64,000 nucleotides of DNA, taken from assembly GCA_028280415.1 (NCBI GenBank), contig JANQLV010000051.1, positions 62,001 to 126,000 on the forward strand, given 5' to 3'. Under the pieces are notes generated by a model. The model did no database searches and was not told where the DNA came from. It worked only from the letters and a program-made list of their open reading frames with translations. Below are positions 53,648 to 63,979 of the stretch, piece after piece. Made by a program: the position numbers and the translations under genes. Position 1 is the first letter of the stretch; every line of letters starts with the position of its first letter. Origin of the DNA: Saprospiraceae bacterium. GTDB lineage: Bacteria; Bacteroidota; Bacteroidia; Chitinophagales; Saprospiraceae.

Positions 53648-54295
53648 ATGAGTATCGACGATTCTACCGGGAAATTAGTCCAATACTGTCTGGATCACAG
53701 TACAGCACAATCGGAAGTTTTATACGAACTGGAAAGAGAGACGTACCTGAAGACGCTGGCTCCACAGATGTTATCCGGGCATTTACAAGGCTTATTCCTG
53801 CGTATGATTAGTCAAATGCTTCGGCCGGAACGCATCCTTGAACTCGGTACCTTTACCGGATATTCGGCAATTTGTATGGCGGAGGGGCTACAGGAAAATG
53901 GTATTTTGTATACGATCGAAGTCAATGAAGAAATGCAGCCCCTGATTCAAAAATATATTGAAAAAGCGGGCCTGTCAGGTAAAATCAAATCCTATATTGG
54001 TGATGCTACTCAAATTGTACCGGGCCTCGAAGAATCTTTCGATCTGGTTTTTATTGATGCCGGAAAGAAAGATTATGAAAAGCATTTTGATCTCGTCATA
54101 GATAAAGTAAAACCCGGAGGAATCATTCTGGTTGATAATGTATTATGGAGCGAAAAAGTAATTGCCGAAAAGCTGGATCAGGGGGCAGAAACAGTAGATC
54201 GTTTTAATAAAAAAATTCAAAATGATTCCAGGGTAGAAAATGTAATGCTCCCAATTCGCGATGGCATTACGCTGATTCGAAAAATAACTTCTTAG
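53648..54295 (+). CDS. class I SAM O-methyltransferase (Methyltransf_3; TrmR/COMT-like)
   Basis: 215 residues. SAM motif I (ILELGTFTGYSAICMAEGL), the acidic residue after strand 2 (YTIEVNEEM), metal-ligand region FDLVFIDAGKKDYEKHF and VDNVLWSEKV are intact. The family includes catechol-type methyltransferases and the bacterial tRNA 5-hydroxyuridine methyltransferase TrmR (YrrM). The latter is the most widespread bacterial role, but the sequence alone does not settle it. It is 14 nt before the deacetylase gene. Confidence 0.86.
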   Translation: MSIDDSTGKLVQYCLDHSTAQSEVLYELERETYLKTLAPQMLSGHLQGLFLRMISQMLRPERILELGTFTGYSAICMAEGLQENGILYTIEVNEEMQPLIQKYIEKAGLSGKIKSYIGDATQIVPGLEESFDLVFIDAGKKDYEKHFDLVIDKVKPGGIILVDNVLWSEKVIAEKLDQGAETVDRFNKKIQNDSRVENVMLPIRDGITLIRKITS

Positions 54296-54309
54296 CCTAA
54301 AAACCAAGG

Positions 54310-55311
54310 ATGAAAAAGCGTTTATTACGATCCTTATCCCCTCTGGCTGCACGCCTTCCGCTGGAATGGCTGCTGAGAATCAGCGGACAAAAGCTTTTTT
54401 TACCTTTTTATCACAGTGTACAAATTGACCGGGCGCTGCCCCACATTAAACATCTCTACGATTTGCGAAGTCTGGAGACCTTCGAAAAAGATTTGGATTT
54501 TTTGTTGACTTATTATCAAGCCATCGACTTAGCGAGCCTTTATCAACAATTACAAACCGGTCAGGCATTCGAGCGACCTAGTTTCCTGCTCAGTTTTGAT
54601 GATGGCCTACGAGAAGTCTACGATCATATCGCTCCGCTATTATTGAAAAAAGGAATTCCCGCTACTTTCTTTTTAAATAGTGCTTTTATAGATAATCGCG
54701 ATCTTTTCTTTCGCTACAAAGCCAGCTTATTAACCGAGCAGTTGGAAAGCAAAAGTATTTCCGATGCTACAAAAGCGGAGATCAAAGCAATAACGAATAC
54801 TAACAAATTGACAGATATCAAATATCAGGATCGCTTTATCCTCGATAAGGTCGCCGAGCTTTTAGAATTCAGTTTTCAAGACTTTTTAAAAGAACAGCAA
54901 CCCTATATGACCCAGGCACAGATTCAGTATTTACTCGATCAGGGCTTTAGCATCGGGGCGCATAGCATAGATCATCCATTGTATAAAGATTTGAATTTGC
55001 AGGAACAATTAAGGCAAACCCGTGAAAGCCAGCATTTTATCGATCGCCTTTTTTCTCCAGCAATCAAGGCATTCGCTTTTCCATTTACAGATGATGGCAT
55101 AAGTAAAAGATATTTTGAAAAAATCAAGGCAGAAGAGATAACGGATATCAGTTTTGGTACAGCAGGTTTAAAAAAAGATTCTGCCGCTTTTCATTTGCAG
55201 CGTTTCCCGGTAGAAGCCTTTCCCTTCGAAATGCACAAATTAGTCTCCTCCGAGTATTTTTATTACTTTGGCAAAGCATTTCTCGGGAAAAACAAAATTC
55301 AGCGGAAGTAA
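54310..55311 (+). CDS. polysaccharide deacetylase (NodB homology)
   Basis: 333 residues. The NodB metal site is present: LLSFDDGLREVYDHI (motif 1), IGAHSIDHPLYKDL (motif 2, H-x3-H) and AFAFPFTDDGIS. There is no clear signal peptide, so it may act on a lipid-linked or cytoplasmic intermediate. It is followed by two acyltransferase-like genes with gaps of 8 nt or less, suggesting a small operon modifying a surface glycan (inference). Confidence 0.85.
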   Translation: MKKRLLRSLSPLAARLPLEWLLRISGQKLFLPFYHSVQIDRALPHIKHLYDLRSLETFEKDLDFLLTYYQAIDLASLYQQLQTGQAFERPSFLLSFDDGLREVYDHIAPLLLKKGIPATFFLNSAFIDNRDLFFRYKASLLTEQLESKSISDATKAEIKAITNTNKLTDIKYQDRFILDKVAELLEFSFQDFLKEQQPYMTQAQIQYLLDQGFSIGAHSIDHPLYKDLNLQEQLRQTRESQHFIDRLFSPAIKAFAFPFTDDGISKRYFEKIKAEEITDISFGTAGLKKDSAAFHLQRFPVEAFPFEMHKLVSSEYFYYFGKAFLGKNKIQRK

Positions 55312-55319
55312 AACACTCC

Positions 55320-56411
55320 ATGGAATTAAAATGCATTTCCATAAAAGCCTTAGCTGGTTTCCTGGCATCTGAAACATTTCAGAAGATGCCGGTTATACCC
55401 ATTTCCGAACGCAGAGGACTGGCGCACAGCATCCATCCCAGAGCTCTGCCGGAAGATATAGCTTTAGTACTTGCTTACCTCAACGAGTCCATGGTAGGGT
55501 ATTTGGGTTTCTTGCCCGATGATATTTATAATGGTAAAAAAAAATTGCACCTGGCCTGGATGAGCTGCATCTGGGTTGATCCCAATACACGCGGAAAAGG
55601 AGTTGCAAAGGCACTCTTGAAAAAGGGTTTTGAGGTCTGGCAAGATAAAGTACTGGCAACCGAATTTACCGCTCCGGCTAAGAGCTTATATGATAAGCTA
55701 CAACTATTCGACGATCTTATTATCAATTATGGTCTACGTTGTTATCTGCGATTCGATCTGGCCGAATTGCTACCTGCCAGTCGGCCACAATTGAAATTGC
55801 TAAAACCATTTTTAAAGCTAAGCGATGCTCTTCTGAATATATTCAATGCCCTTCGTCTAAACTTTTATAAAAAAGAAGATTTATCCGCAGAGGAATTAGA
55901 TCATCTTGACTCCGAATCAATTGATTTTATTAATCGCACAAACAAAGCGGAATTTTTTCGTAGAGATATCAAAGTATTACATTGGCTATTGGAAAACCCC
56001 TGGTTGGGGAACACCCTAAAAGATCAGGAGGCTGCAAAGCGCTACCATTTTTCGGTTTTCAGTGATCATTTTCGATTTTCTATTTTAAAAATAAAAAATG
56101 CAGATAAAGTGATCGCTATCCTTATTTTAGCAGAAAGGGATCGCGCCTTGAAAATCCCTTATTGCTGGATGCTTGAAAATGTGGAATCTATTATTGTAAA
56201 AACAATCTGGAAGTATATGCTCCGTAAAAGGCTAAATATGCTTACCCTTTATCAACAAACATTAATTCCTTTTTTAAAAAAAGAAAAAACACCTTTTTAT
56301 TTAAAGCGATCCTTTCGAAGACATTATTTAATTTCGAAAAAAATAGACAAGCAATATCTTCCCGATTTAATCCTTATCCAGGATGGTGACGGAGATTGTG
56401 CGTTCACTTAA
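55320..56411 (+). CDS. GNAT-family N-acetyltransferase
   Basis: 363 residues. The acetyl-CoA loop is visible in the first third (LAWMSCIWVDPNTRGKGVAKALLKKGFEVW, consensus RGxGxA). The remaining 230 residues have no match I recognise. It starts 8 nt after the deacetylase stop and its stop is immediately before the next gene, so the three are co-translated. Confidence 0.75.
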   Translation: MELKCISIKALAGFLASETFQKMPVIPISERRGLAHSIHPRALPEDIALVLAYLNESMVGYLGFLPDDIYNGKKKLHLAWMSCIWVDPNTRGKGVAKALLKKGFEVWQDKVLATEFTAPAKSLYDKLQLFDDLIINYGLRCYLRFDLAELLPASRPQLKLLKPFLKLSDALLNIFNALRLNFYKKEDLSAEELDHLDSESIDFINRTNKAEFFRRDIKVLHWLLENPWLGNTLKDQEAAKRYHFSVFSDHFRFSILKIKNADKVIAILILAERDRALKIPYCWMLENVESIIVKTIWKYMLRKRLNMLTLYQQTLIPFLKKEKTPFYLKRSFRRHYLISKKIDKQYLPDLILIQDGDGDCAFT

Positions 56412-56412
56412 A

Positions 56413-57357
56413 ATGAGTAGCAAGATCAAATATCGACAGTTCTGTGAGCGCGAAAAAGGAATCCCCATTTTCAGTCAAGCCTGGTATCTGGATGCAGTGT
56501 GTCGAGCAGATCAGGGGCAATGGGATGTCGTTTTGGTAGAACAGGCCGGAAGAGTGGTCGCCAGTTTGCCCTATGTTGTCAAACAGCGCGGACCGTTTCG
56601 AATCTCGGCAATGCCCCATCTCACAAAATTTCTCGGGCCATATCTTCATCCCGACTTTCGATCTGTCAAACAAGCCCATAAAATTATAAAAGCGCTTATT
56701 GAGCAATTACCGATTTTTTCTTTCTTTAGTCAGAACTGCTATTATGAACTCCAAGACTGGCTGCCTTTTTTCTGGAAAGGTTTTCGACAAACTACTCAAT
56801 ACTCTTATTTGCTTGATGATCTCAGTGATTTGCAATCCGTTTATAATAATTTCAGCGCCGACTATCGCAATAATAAAATCAAAAAAGCCGAATCTCTGGT
56901 CAAAGTAAGAATGGATCTTTCCCCGGAGGATTATTACCAAGTTGAAAAGATGAGCTTTGAAAGGCAAGGTTTGAAATTTCCTTTTTCGCTGGAGTACTTC
57001 AAAGCCTATGATGCGGCTCTTGAGGCTCAGCATGCACGCCGGATGTTTTTTGCAGTCGATCAGCAAGGACAAATTCATTCGGTGCTTTATCTGTTAATCG
57101 ATTCTGACCGTACGTACTATCATATGGCCGGAGATAACCCTTCTTTACGCTCCAGTGGAGCAGGTATTTTGCTCGTATGGAAAGCCATTCAATTTACAAA
57201 AGAGGTTTTGGGATTAAATATTTTCGACTTTGAAGGCAGCACCATAAAAAGTATCGAACGCGTCCGTCGCCAGTTTGGAGCTAGCCAGCTTCCTTATTTC
57301 AATATTTATAAATACAATTCAAAAGTTTACGAGCTTTGGAAAGTCCTCACAAGTTGA
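56413..57357 (+). CDS. FemAB/BioF2-like GNAT protein
   Basis: 314 residues from the ATG at 56413, one base after the previous stop; an upstream frame-open start at 56383 would overlap the previous gene. The sequence follows the FemAB-like or acetyltransf_6 pattern: SQAWYLDAVC near the start, VVLVEQAGRVVASLPYVVKQ, SADYRNNKIKKAES and the C-terminal GILLVWKAIQFTKEVLGLNIFDFEGS. Relatives transfer aminoacyl or acyl groups to cell-wall or surface polymers. Confidence 0.72.
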   Translation: MSSKIKYRQFCEREKGIPIFSQAWYLDAVCRADQGQWDVVLVEQAGRVVASLPYVVKQRGPFRISAMPHLTKFLGPYLHPDFRSVKQAHKIIKALIEQLPIFSFFSQNCYYELQDWLPFFWKGFRQTTQYSYLLDDLSDLQSVYNNFSADYRNNKIKKAESLVKVRMDLSPEDYYQVEKMSFERQGLKFPFSLEYFKAYDAALEAQHARRMFFAVDQQGQIHSVLYLLIDSDRTYYHMAGDNPSLRSSGAGILLVWKAIQFTKEVLGLNIFDFEGSTIKSIERVRRQFGASQLPYFNIYKYNSKVYELWKVLTS

Positions 57358-57471
57358 AGCATATCGATAATCGATTTTTTGAGGCTGGCATTAGACTTTC
57401 TCCATTCAACTTTATCAAACCCGGTCTTCCTCCTGGCTACCCTACGTTTAATAAAATGTTCTGCCACTTTT

Positions 57472-59286
57472 CTAGAAAAAGCTTACATAGCCAAAATGCG
57501 TTTTCGTATTGCGGAAGTCAAAGCTGTTGTCTGAAAGTCGACCAAGCGCGAGGCTAAAACCAAAGATGCCAACTCCGGTCTCGAAAGTAATACCTGCACC
57601 GAAGCCCAGGGGGCGACTCGTCCGGTTCACCACGGCAGTTTTATCTTCTACATATCCATAATCACTAAACGTATAGAGATAAGAGTTTTGGCCGAGAAGT
57701 AGCCGGTATTCGAGCGTTAAAACAGCATAACGGGTAGCAAAGATCGTTTCTTCATCGTATCCACGCAGAATGCGGTTCCCCCCAAGTCGAAATTGCTCAT
57801 TGAAATAAATGTCTTCCTCCGAGATAATGCCCCCGAGCCGGACAGAGCCTTTTAGTACACTATTGGAAAACAGAGGTAAATAACCTTCAAACCGGGACGA
57901 AATTTTATACTGAAAACTGCTTAAATTCAGGGTATCATAAAGGCTCTCAAACTTAAATTCAATATCCTCTGGATCGCGCAGATCGAGAATCTGACTATTT
58001 TTATTGATTTTTTTTACACCCGCACCACCTCGCAACCAAATAGACCAGCCTTTGCGAGGGTTAAACCGATAATCCAGCTTCTGTAGATTATACTCCAATC
58101 CAAAACTCGAATTACTTACATCAAGGCTCGCAGGCAAGCGTCGCGATTGGATAATTTGCGCTTCATTAACATTGAGAACATTCGTCGTGTTCTGATTCCA
58201 AAAAACTTTGAGATAGTTTCCGCCCTCAAATATATATTGAATCCCTAAATCAGAAATGATATCTATGTACGAAGTATCTCTTCGATAGAGATTAAACTTG
58301 GTATCCAAACCGAAAGGCAGGCCAAAAATAAAAGGATATGCAAACTGAAGTTCGAGGTCTTGAGTCTCCGGGCGCAATTGCTCAAACTCTATAAAAACGC
58401 GTTCACCAAGCCCAAACTGATTGTGCATATCGGCTTCGAAAGTAGCAGTAAACTGAAAACGGCGCACTTCCGGATTAGTACCGAAACTGGCATTTGCCGT
58501 TGGTAAAAAACCAAAAATAAAATCAAAGCGGCTCGCCTTTCTGGGCTCCAGAAAAAGATTTATCGTCGCTTTTTCACCGACAAACGTTACCGTAGCATCT
58601 CTTTTTTCTGTAATAAAGGGGAGTTCTCTGATCCTGTTTCTGATTTTCAAGACCTGTCCCTTGCTAAAAGGCTCTCCTTTGCGAATCCCGAGATAATTTT
58701 GCAAATAAGCCTGAGAGACTTTGGCCGTTCCGATAATGTTAATTTCTTCAAAAAAAATCAGCTTATTTTTCCGCATCATTAAATCGGCGGAAATATTTTG
58801 TCCCCGGACCTGTACACTATCCAGCCAGACCGAAGCGAAGGGGTAGCCATTGTTTTCAGCATATTTCAAAAGAGATTCCTGTAGCTTCACCAGATCCCTG
58901 TAATGAAAAGGTTTATTGCGATAAAGGCGCTCCCGATAACCAACTTTACTAAGAAAAGCATCCTCTACGTTTCCATTTTTTAAAACAGCCCACTCATACT
59001 GTTTCCCGGGCTGAATCAAAGCCGTATAAACAGAATCCTGTTTTTCGAGCTTGTCGACCGAAGCTTCCAGATAAGCATTATCCTGCAATTGCAAAAGTAA
59101 TTTTCGCAGTTCTTTGATTAGGGCTATCGTATCGGGATGGGTCTCTTGGTATTTAATTTTTTTTTCAAAAAAAGCAGCATCTTCTCCGGTATAGTTTACC
59201 TGTAAAGCATATTTAACCTGTGCCAATGAACTTGTCATCAACAATAAAAAGGATACAATAGAAATGCTTATTTTTACGAATTTCAT
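57472..59286 (-). CDS. BamA/TamA-like outer-membrane protein
   Basis: 604 residues from the ATG at 59286 (MKFVKISISIVSFLLL), which gives a signal peptide; the open frame runs 36 codons further without signal. POTRA-like repeats occupy about 30-260 and a surface-antigen (D15) barrel follows (RFDFIFGFLPTANAS, GGNRILRGYDEETIFATRYAVLTLEYR, C-terminal aromatic SFF). The RGYDEE segment corresponds to the conserved VRGF/Y loop of Omp85 proteins. It is shorter than BamA, so a TamA-type or lipid-related role is as likely. It is monocistronic. Confidence 0.82.
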   Translation of the reverse strand: MKFVKISISIVSFLLLMTSSLAQVKYALQVNYTGEDAAFFEKKIKYQETHPDTIALIKELRKLLLQLQDNAYLEASVDKLEKQDSVYTALIQPGKQYEWAVLKNGNVEDAFLSKVGYRERLYRNKPFHYRDLVKLQESLLKYAENNGYPFASVWLDSVQVRGQNISADLMMRKNKLIFFEEINIIGTAKVSQAYLQNYLGIRKGEPFSKGQVLKIRNRIRELPFITEKRDATVTFVGEKATINLFLEPRKASRFDFIFGFLPTANASFGTNPEVRRFQFTATFEADMHNQFGLGERVFIEFEQLRPETQDLELQFAYPFIFGLPFGLDTKFNLYRRDTSYIDIISDLGIQYIFEGGNYLKVFWNQNTTNVLNVNEAQIIQSRRLPASLDVSNSSFGLEYNLQKLDYRFNPRKGWSIWLRGGAGVKKINKNSQILDLRDPEDIEFKFESLYDTLNLSSFQYKISSRFEGYLPLFSNSVLKGSVRLGGIISEEDIYFNEQFRLGGNRILRGYDEETIFATRYAVLTLEYRLLLGQNSYLYTFSDYGYVEDKTAVVNRTSRPLGFGAGITFETGVGIFGFSLALGRLSDNSFDFRNTKTHFGYVSFF

Positions 59287-59523
59287 CAACAGAAGTTGAT
59301 TAGTAATTTCATATACTGTGCTCCATTTACAATGGAGCTTGTTTGAAAGATCGCAAAAACTGTTCAAAGTCTTTAACCAAAAGATCGATATCACTTAAAA
59401 TTGTGTTATACACATAAAATTTTTCGAACAGTCTCATAAGACCTTTATAGAAGTTCATTGTAACTTGATCACCGAATCAAAACGTTTTTAAAACGAAAAT
59501 AATATACAATCGTTTCAGCTTAA

Positions 59524-60645
59524 ATGTCCGGCATCTATCTTCATATCCCTTTTTGCAAGCAAGCCTGCTATTATTGCAATTTCCATTTTTCGACTTCCCT
59601 GAAGTATAAATCCGAAATGGTTTCCGCAATTTTACATGAACTGGATCTACAAAAAAATTATTTACAAAATACCAGAATCGAAACAATTTACCTGGGAGGG
59701 GGTACGCCTTCTTTACTAAGTGCGGATGAATTAGGCGCAATTTTTCAAAAAATATTTGAGCTACATCATGTTATTGATCATCCTGAAATTACTCTGGAAG
59801 CTAATCCGGATGATTTAACAGCAGAAAATCTAAATATTTTAAGGGACAGCCCGGTCAATCGACTGAGTATCGGAATACAATCCTTTTCGGAAGCGGATTT
59901 AAAATACATGAACAGGGCCCATAATGCCCGGGAAGCAGCCCAGTGTATTGAGCTGGCTTTGCATGCAGGCTTTGACAATTTGACCGTCGACCTTATTTAC
60001 GGTTCACCCACTACTTCGGATAAACAATGGCAGGAAAACATGCAACGTGTTTTCGATTATGGTATCAATCATTTGTCCTGTTATAACCTCACCGTCGAGC
60101 CCGGAACAGCACTCGATCATTTTGTGAGAAATAAAAAATCAGAACCCGTTGACGAGGAGCAATCCGCCAGGCAGTTTGAAATGCTGCTGAAAGCCAGTGC
60201 AAAGGCAGGATATATCCACTATGAGATTAGCAATTTTGCAAAAGAAGGCTGGTATTCCCGGCACAATTCATCGTACTGGAAAGGCAAGTCTTATCTCGGC
60301 ATCGGTCCTTCTGCGCATTCCTTTAATGGAAAAAGCAGGCAATGGAACATTGCGCATAATCATAAATACATAAAAGCTTTAGGAGAAGGTTTTGTTCCTT
60401 TTGAAAAGGAAATACTTGGTCCTAAACAACAGTATAATGAGTATTTGTTAACCGGATTGCGAACAATTTGGGGTTGTGATTTAAAAAAAATCGAAGCATT
60501 CGGAGCTTTTTACAAAGCTCATTTCCTGCAAACAGTGGACAAGTATATCCAGCAAGAATTAATACAGGTAAACGGGGAAATCTATTCCCTGACGGTCAAG
60601 GGTAAATTCCTGGCAGACGGCATTGCGATGGAGCTTTTTGCCTAA
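59524..60645 (+). CDS. hemW: radical SAM heme chaperone HemW
   Basis: 373 residues. The radical SAM motif C-x3-C-x2-C (CKQACYYC) lies at residues 10-17, then IETIYLGGGTPSLL, EITLEANPDDL, RLSIGIQSFSEADL, NLTVDLIYGSPT and SCYNLTVEPGTAL. HemW is often annotated as oxygen-independent coproporphyrinogen oxidase but is a heme-inserting chaperone; the HemN-specific fourth Cys is missing here. All other blocks are intact. Confidence 0.93.
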   Translation: MSGIYLHIPFCKQACYYCNFHFSTSLKYKSEMVSAILHELDLQKNYLQNTRIETIYLGGGTPSLLSADELGAIFQKIFELHHVIDHPEITLEANPDDLTAENLNILRDSPVNRLSIGIQSFSEADLKYMNRAHNAREAAQCIELALHAGFDNLTVDLIYGSPTTSDKQWQENMQRVFDYGINHLSCYNLTVEPGTALDHFVRNKKSEPVDEEQSARQFEMLLKASAKAGYIHYEISNFAKEGWYSRHNSSYWKGKSYLGIGPSAHSFNGKSRQWNIAHNHKYIKALGEGFVPFEKEILGPKQQYNEYLLTGLRTIWGCDLKKIEAFGAFYKAHFLQTVDKYIQQELIQVNGEIYSLTVKGKFLADGIAMELFA

Positions 60646-60679
60646 TTTTTGAAGACGTGAAAAGCAGGAAATACAGCAT

Positions 60680-62815
60680 CTATTCTGCTGAAACCGCTTC
60701 AATCATAATTTTCAGAATGTCTTGTGCTGCTTTGGCAATAACCGTTCCCGGGCCAAAAACACCAATTACTCCTTTTTCGTACAAAAAGTCATAATCCTGA
60801 GGAGGAATCACCCCTCCGACAACGACCATAATATCCTCTCGCCCTAAAGCTTCCAGGGCCTCAATAGCCTGAGGCACCAGTGTTTTATGCCCTGCAGCCA
60901 GGGAAGAGATTCCAAGAATATGTACGTCATTTTCGGCAGCTTGCCGTGCGGCCTCTGCAGGAGTCTGAAAAAGCGGACCGATATCCACATCAAAGCCAAG
61001 ATCAGCAAAACTGGTAGCAATTACTTTTGCGCCCCGGTCATGTCCATCCTGTCCCAGTTTCGCAACCATCAGGCGTGGACGGCGACCGTCCAGTTCTGCA
61101 AATTGATCAGCTAATTCCTGTGCTTTTTTAAAATCACTATTCATTTTTATGGCACTACTATATACTCCGGATACCGAACGGGTAGTTGCTTTAAACCGCC
61201 CAAAAGCATTTTCCATCGCCAGAGAAATTTCTCCAAGGCTGGCCCGCAAACGAGCTGCTGCTACCGCCTTTTCCAATAAATTCCCGTTTCCACTTCGGGC
61301 GCAAGCTTCAAGTTCTTTTAAGGCTTCTTCGAGGGCCTTTTCATCGCGATTGGCCCGAATAAGATTCAACCTTTCGACCTGAGCATTGCGAACTGCCGTA
61401 TTATCTACCTCAAGTAGTTCAATATCCATTTTTTCCTTAACCTGGAATACATTCACTCCAACGATATTATCCTGCCCGCTATCTATTCTCGCCTGTTTTT
61501 TTGCCGCTGCAGCTTCGATTTTCAGCTTGGGTAAGCCATCTTCGATTGCTTTTGCCATACCCCCTAATGCTTCGATCTCCTGAAGATTTGCCCAGGCTTT
61601 TTTAACCAATTGATCGGTTAAATATTCCACATAATAAGAACCTGCCCAGGGATCGACGACCTTGGTAATATTGGTTTCCTGTTGCAAGTATTTTTGAGTA
61701 TCCCGGGCAATCTTTGCAGAAAAGTCCGTTGGTAAAGCTACTGCTTCATCCAATGAATTGGTATGTAAGGATTGAGTCCCCCCCAATACCGCAGCCATCG
61801 CTTCGATACAGGTTCGGGCGATATTATTAAAAGGATCCTGCTCTGTCAGGCTCCAACCGGAAGTCTGACTATGTGTTCGCAAAGCCATTGATTTGGGATT
61901 CTCCGGATTAAATTGCTTCACCAATTTGGCCCAGATCATCCGGGCTGCCCGCATTTTGGCAATTTCCATAAAATGATTCATTCCGATCCCCCAGAAGAAA
62001 GAAATTCGGGGAGCAAAATTATCAATTTTTAAGCCCGCTTTAAGTCCGGCGCGAATGTATTCCAGTCCATCTGCCAAGGTATAAGCCAGTTCTATATCTG
62101 CCGGTGCACCCGCTTCATGCATATGATACCCGCTGACACTGATCGAATTAAAACGGGGCATGTTCTTAGCAGTATATTCGAAAATATCCGAAATGATTCT
62201 AATAGAGGGTTCCGGAGGGTAGATATAAGTATTCCTGACCATGAATTCTTTAAGGATATCATTTTGGATCGTCCCGCTTAATTGTGCCTGCTCTACTCCT
62301 TGCTCTTCGGCGGCTACAATATAAAAAGCCATGATCGGAATAACGGCCCCGTTCATCGTCATCGAAACCGACATTTTATCCAGCGGTATCTGATCGAAAA
62401 GAATCTTCATATCTTCCACCGAATCAATCGCAACCCCTGCTTTCCCTACATCTCCCGGCACTCTGGGATGATCACTATCGTAGCCGCGATGAGTGGCCAG
62501 ATCAAAAGCAACGGATAAGCCTTTTTGCCCATCCGCCAGATTTCGGCGATAAAAAGCATTACTCTCTTCGGCAGTAGAAAAACCGGCATACTGGCGTATC
62601 GTCCAGGGGCGTACCGCGTACATAGAACTGTAAGGACCTCGCAAATAAGGGGGAATACCTGCTACAAAATCGAGATGTTGCAGTTTTTCTATATCCGATT
62701 TTGAATACCGGGATTTGATTATAATCTCTTCCGGACTCTGCCAGCTTTTTTTCGGGCTTTCCGGATCGGAAACTGTATTTTTTAGTTTTATTGTTGAAAA
62801 GTCAGGACGTTTCAT
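60680..62815 (-). CDS. scpA: methylmalonyl-CoA mutase, B12-binding subunit form
   Basis: 711 residues from the ATG at 62815 ([11 protein letters not shown]); an upstream start adds a 17-residue hydrophobic stretch with no family match. The catalytic barrel (about 30-555) has [29 protein letters not shown] and [14 protein letters not shown]; the C-terminal cobalamin domain has the D-x-H-x-x-G motif in [15 protein letters not shown]. It interconverts methylmalonyl-CoA and succinyl-CoA. The matching small subunit gene is not in the window. Confidence 0.95.
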   Translation of the reverse strand: MKRPDFSTIKLKNTVSDPESPKKSWQSPEEIIIKSRYSKSDIEKLQHLDFVAGIPPYLRGPYSSMYAVRPWTIRQYAGFSTAEESNAFYRRNLADGQKGLSVAFDLATHRGYDSDHPRVPGDVGKAGVAIDSVEDMKILFDQIPLDKMSVSMTMNGAVIPIMAFYIVAAEEQGVEQAQLSGTIQNDILKEFMVRNTYIYPPEPSIRIISDIFEYTAKNMPRFNSISVSGYHMHEAGAPADIELAYTLADGLEYIRAGLKAGLKIDNFAPRISFFWGIGMNHFMEIAKMRAARMIWAKLVKQFNPENPKSMALRTHSQTSGWSLTEQDPFNNIARTCIEAMAAVLGGTQSLHTNSLDEAVALPTDFSAKIARDTQKYLQQETNITKVVDPWAGSYYVEYLTDQLVKKAWANLQEIEALGGMAKAIEDGLPKLKIEAAAAKKQARIDSGQDNIVGVNVFQVKEKMDIELLEVDNTAVRNAQVERLNLIRANRDEKALEEALKELEACARSGNGNLLEKAVAAARLRASLGEISLAMENAFGRFKATTRSVSGVYSSAIKMNSDFKKAQELADQFAELDGRRPRLMVAKLGQDGHDRGAKVIATSFADLGFDVDIGPLFQTPAEAARQAAENDVHILGISSLAAGHKTLVPQAIEALEALGREDIMVVVGGVIPPQDYDFLYEKGVIGVFGPGTVIAKAAQDILKIMIEAVSAE

Positions 62816-62996
62816 AGCATAAAGATAAGCAAGAAATATAAATACAGCCAAAGCAGAATTGCTCATTATATAATGATTTTAAATATGCCGTCATCCAATA
62901 AGAAAAGGACGCCTCTACAGTGAGAGAACGCCCCTTTCCAGTCGTCGAAAAACTACCGTTGTAATTCTTTATGCAGCTCTAGAATTGCCCCTATAA

Positions 62997-63755
62997 TTAT
63001 TTGAGTTTGAATTTTACGGGTAGATTAAACTGTACTCGTACATTTCGTCCCTGTTGTCTGCCCGGTATCCAAATCGGCATTTTTTTGACTACCCGCATCA
63101 CTTCTGCACCACAACCACCTCCAATTTCCCGGAGTACTTTCATACTACTTATCGAACCATCTTTTTCTACCACAAAAGACAGGACCACTGTTCCTTCGAT
63201 ATTATTTTCTTTTGCTAAAGCAGGATATCTCACCTCTTTGTAGATAAAATCGAGCATTGCCTTATCAGAACATGCTTTAAGCTCGGTTTCGGTCATTGCA
63301 TTCTCGTCACAGCCAGGAAAACGGGGCATTTCTTCTACTATTAAAAAAAGATCCGGTACTTTCTCTTCCCTTTCTTTGGGTTTAAATACCGGTTTCGGAG
63401 GTTCACTTGGAGCAGTAACAGGTGAAGGTTCTGGTGGGCCGGGATTTAATATCACCGGCTCTTTGATGGGCTCCGGTTTGGGTTCCGGATCAAAAATGAT
63501 ATCATCTTCAACAAAGTTATCGGTTGATTTTAAAACCGGAGGTGGTGGCAATTTTTTCTCCTTATGCACGGTACGTTGCACTTCTTCCAGAATATCTTTT
63601 TCCACTTCTTCTCTCTCGGCGACATAATCTTTATTAAAATCATCATAAACGGTATAGTTAAAAGCCATCACCGTCAGGCCAAGCGAAATAATAAATCCCA
63701 GTTTTAAGTAAATACTTCTGTTTTTGTTTAATCTTGAAATATCCGGTCGATCCAT
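62997..63755 (-). CDS. tonB: energy transducer TonB
   Basis: About 252 residues from ATG 63755 (MDRPDISRLNKNRSIYLKLGF), preferred because the signal-anchor follows directly; the frame continues to a possible start at 63905. One N-terminal membrane anchor (about 16-35, LGFIISLGLTVMAFNYTVY) is followed by a Glu/Lys/Pro-rich periplasmic spacer (EPKPEPIKEPVILNPGPPEP) and a C-terminal TonB domain (YPALAKENNIEGTVVLSFVVEKDG, GGCGAEVMRVVKKMPIW, QFNLPVKFKL). It couples proton motive force to outer-membrane receptors. No exbBD is adjacent. Confidence 0.9.
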   Translation of the reverse strand: MDRPDISRLNKNRSIYLKLGFIISLGLTVMAFNYTVYDDFNKDYVAEREEVEKDILEEVQRTVHKEKKLPPPPVLKSTDNFVEDDIIFDPEPKPEPIKEPVILNPGPPEPSPVTAPSEPPKPVFKPKEREEKVPDLFLIVEEMPRFPGCDENAMTETELKACSDKAMLDFIYKEVRYPALAKENNIEGTVVLSFVVEKDGSISSMKVLREIGGGCGAEVMRVVKKMPIWIPGRQQGRNVRVQFNLPVKFKLK

Positions 63756-63946
63756 AATAATTTTTTTATACTGTGAAAAATGCTCCAGGCCGGCAGCGAG
63801 CAAATTGCTGCGGCTAAGAGAGTAAGCCATTATAGTTTTTCGAGAACCTGGTTTGAAAAGCTTTCGAAAATATAGATGTGAATGTTTTCGTTTTTGGTGT
63901 GTCATAAGCAGATATAGAAAAACGGTCTAAAAGAGGGGATGAAGGA

Positions 63947-63979
63947 TTTTGCTTTATATTCTTGAAAAGCCTAATTTTG
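63947..63979 (+). promoter_or_regulatory. Bacteroidota-type promoter reading out of the window
   Basis: TTTTG at 63947-63951 and TAATTTTG at 63972-63979 are separated by 20 nt, close to the consensus TTTG-N19-TAnnTTTG. It points right, toward a gene beyond the window and away from tonB. Confidence 0.5.

Noticed and set aside
62880-62960. Possible terminator between scpA and tonB
   Set aside because: The GGACG/CGCCCC pairing is weak and interrupted and there is no T run on the needed strand.
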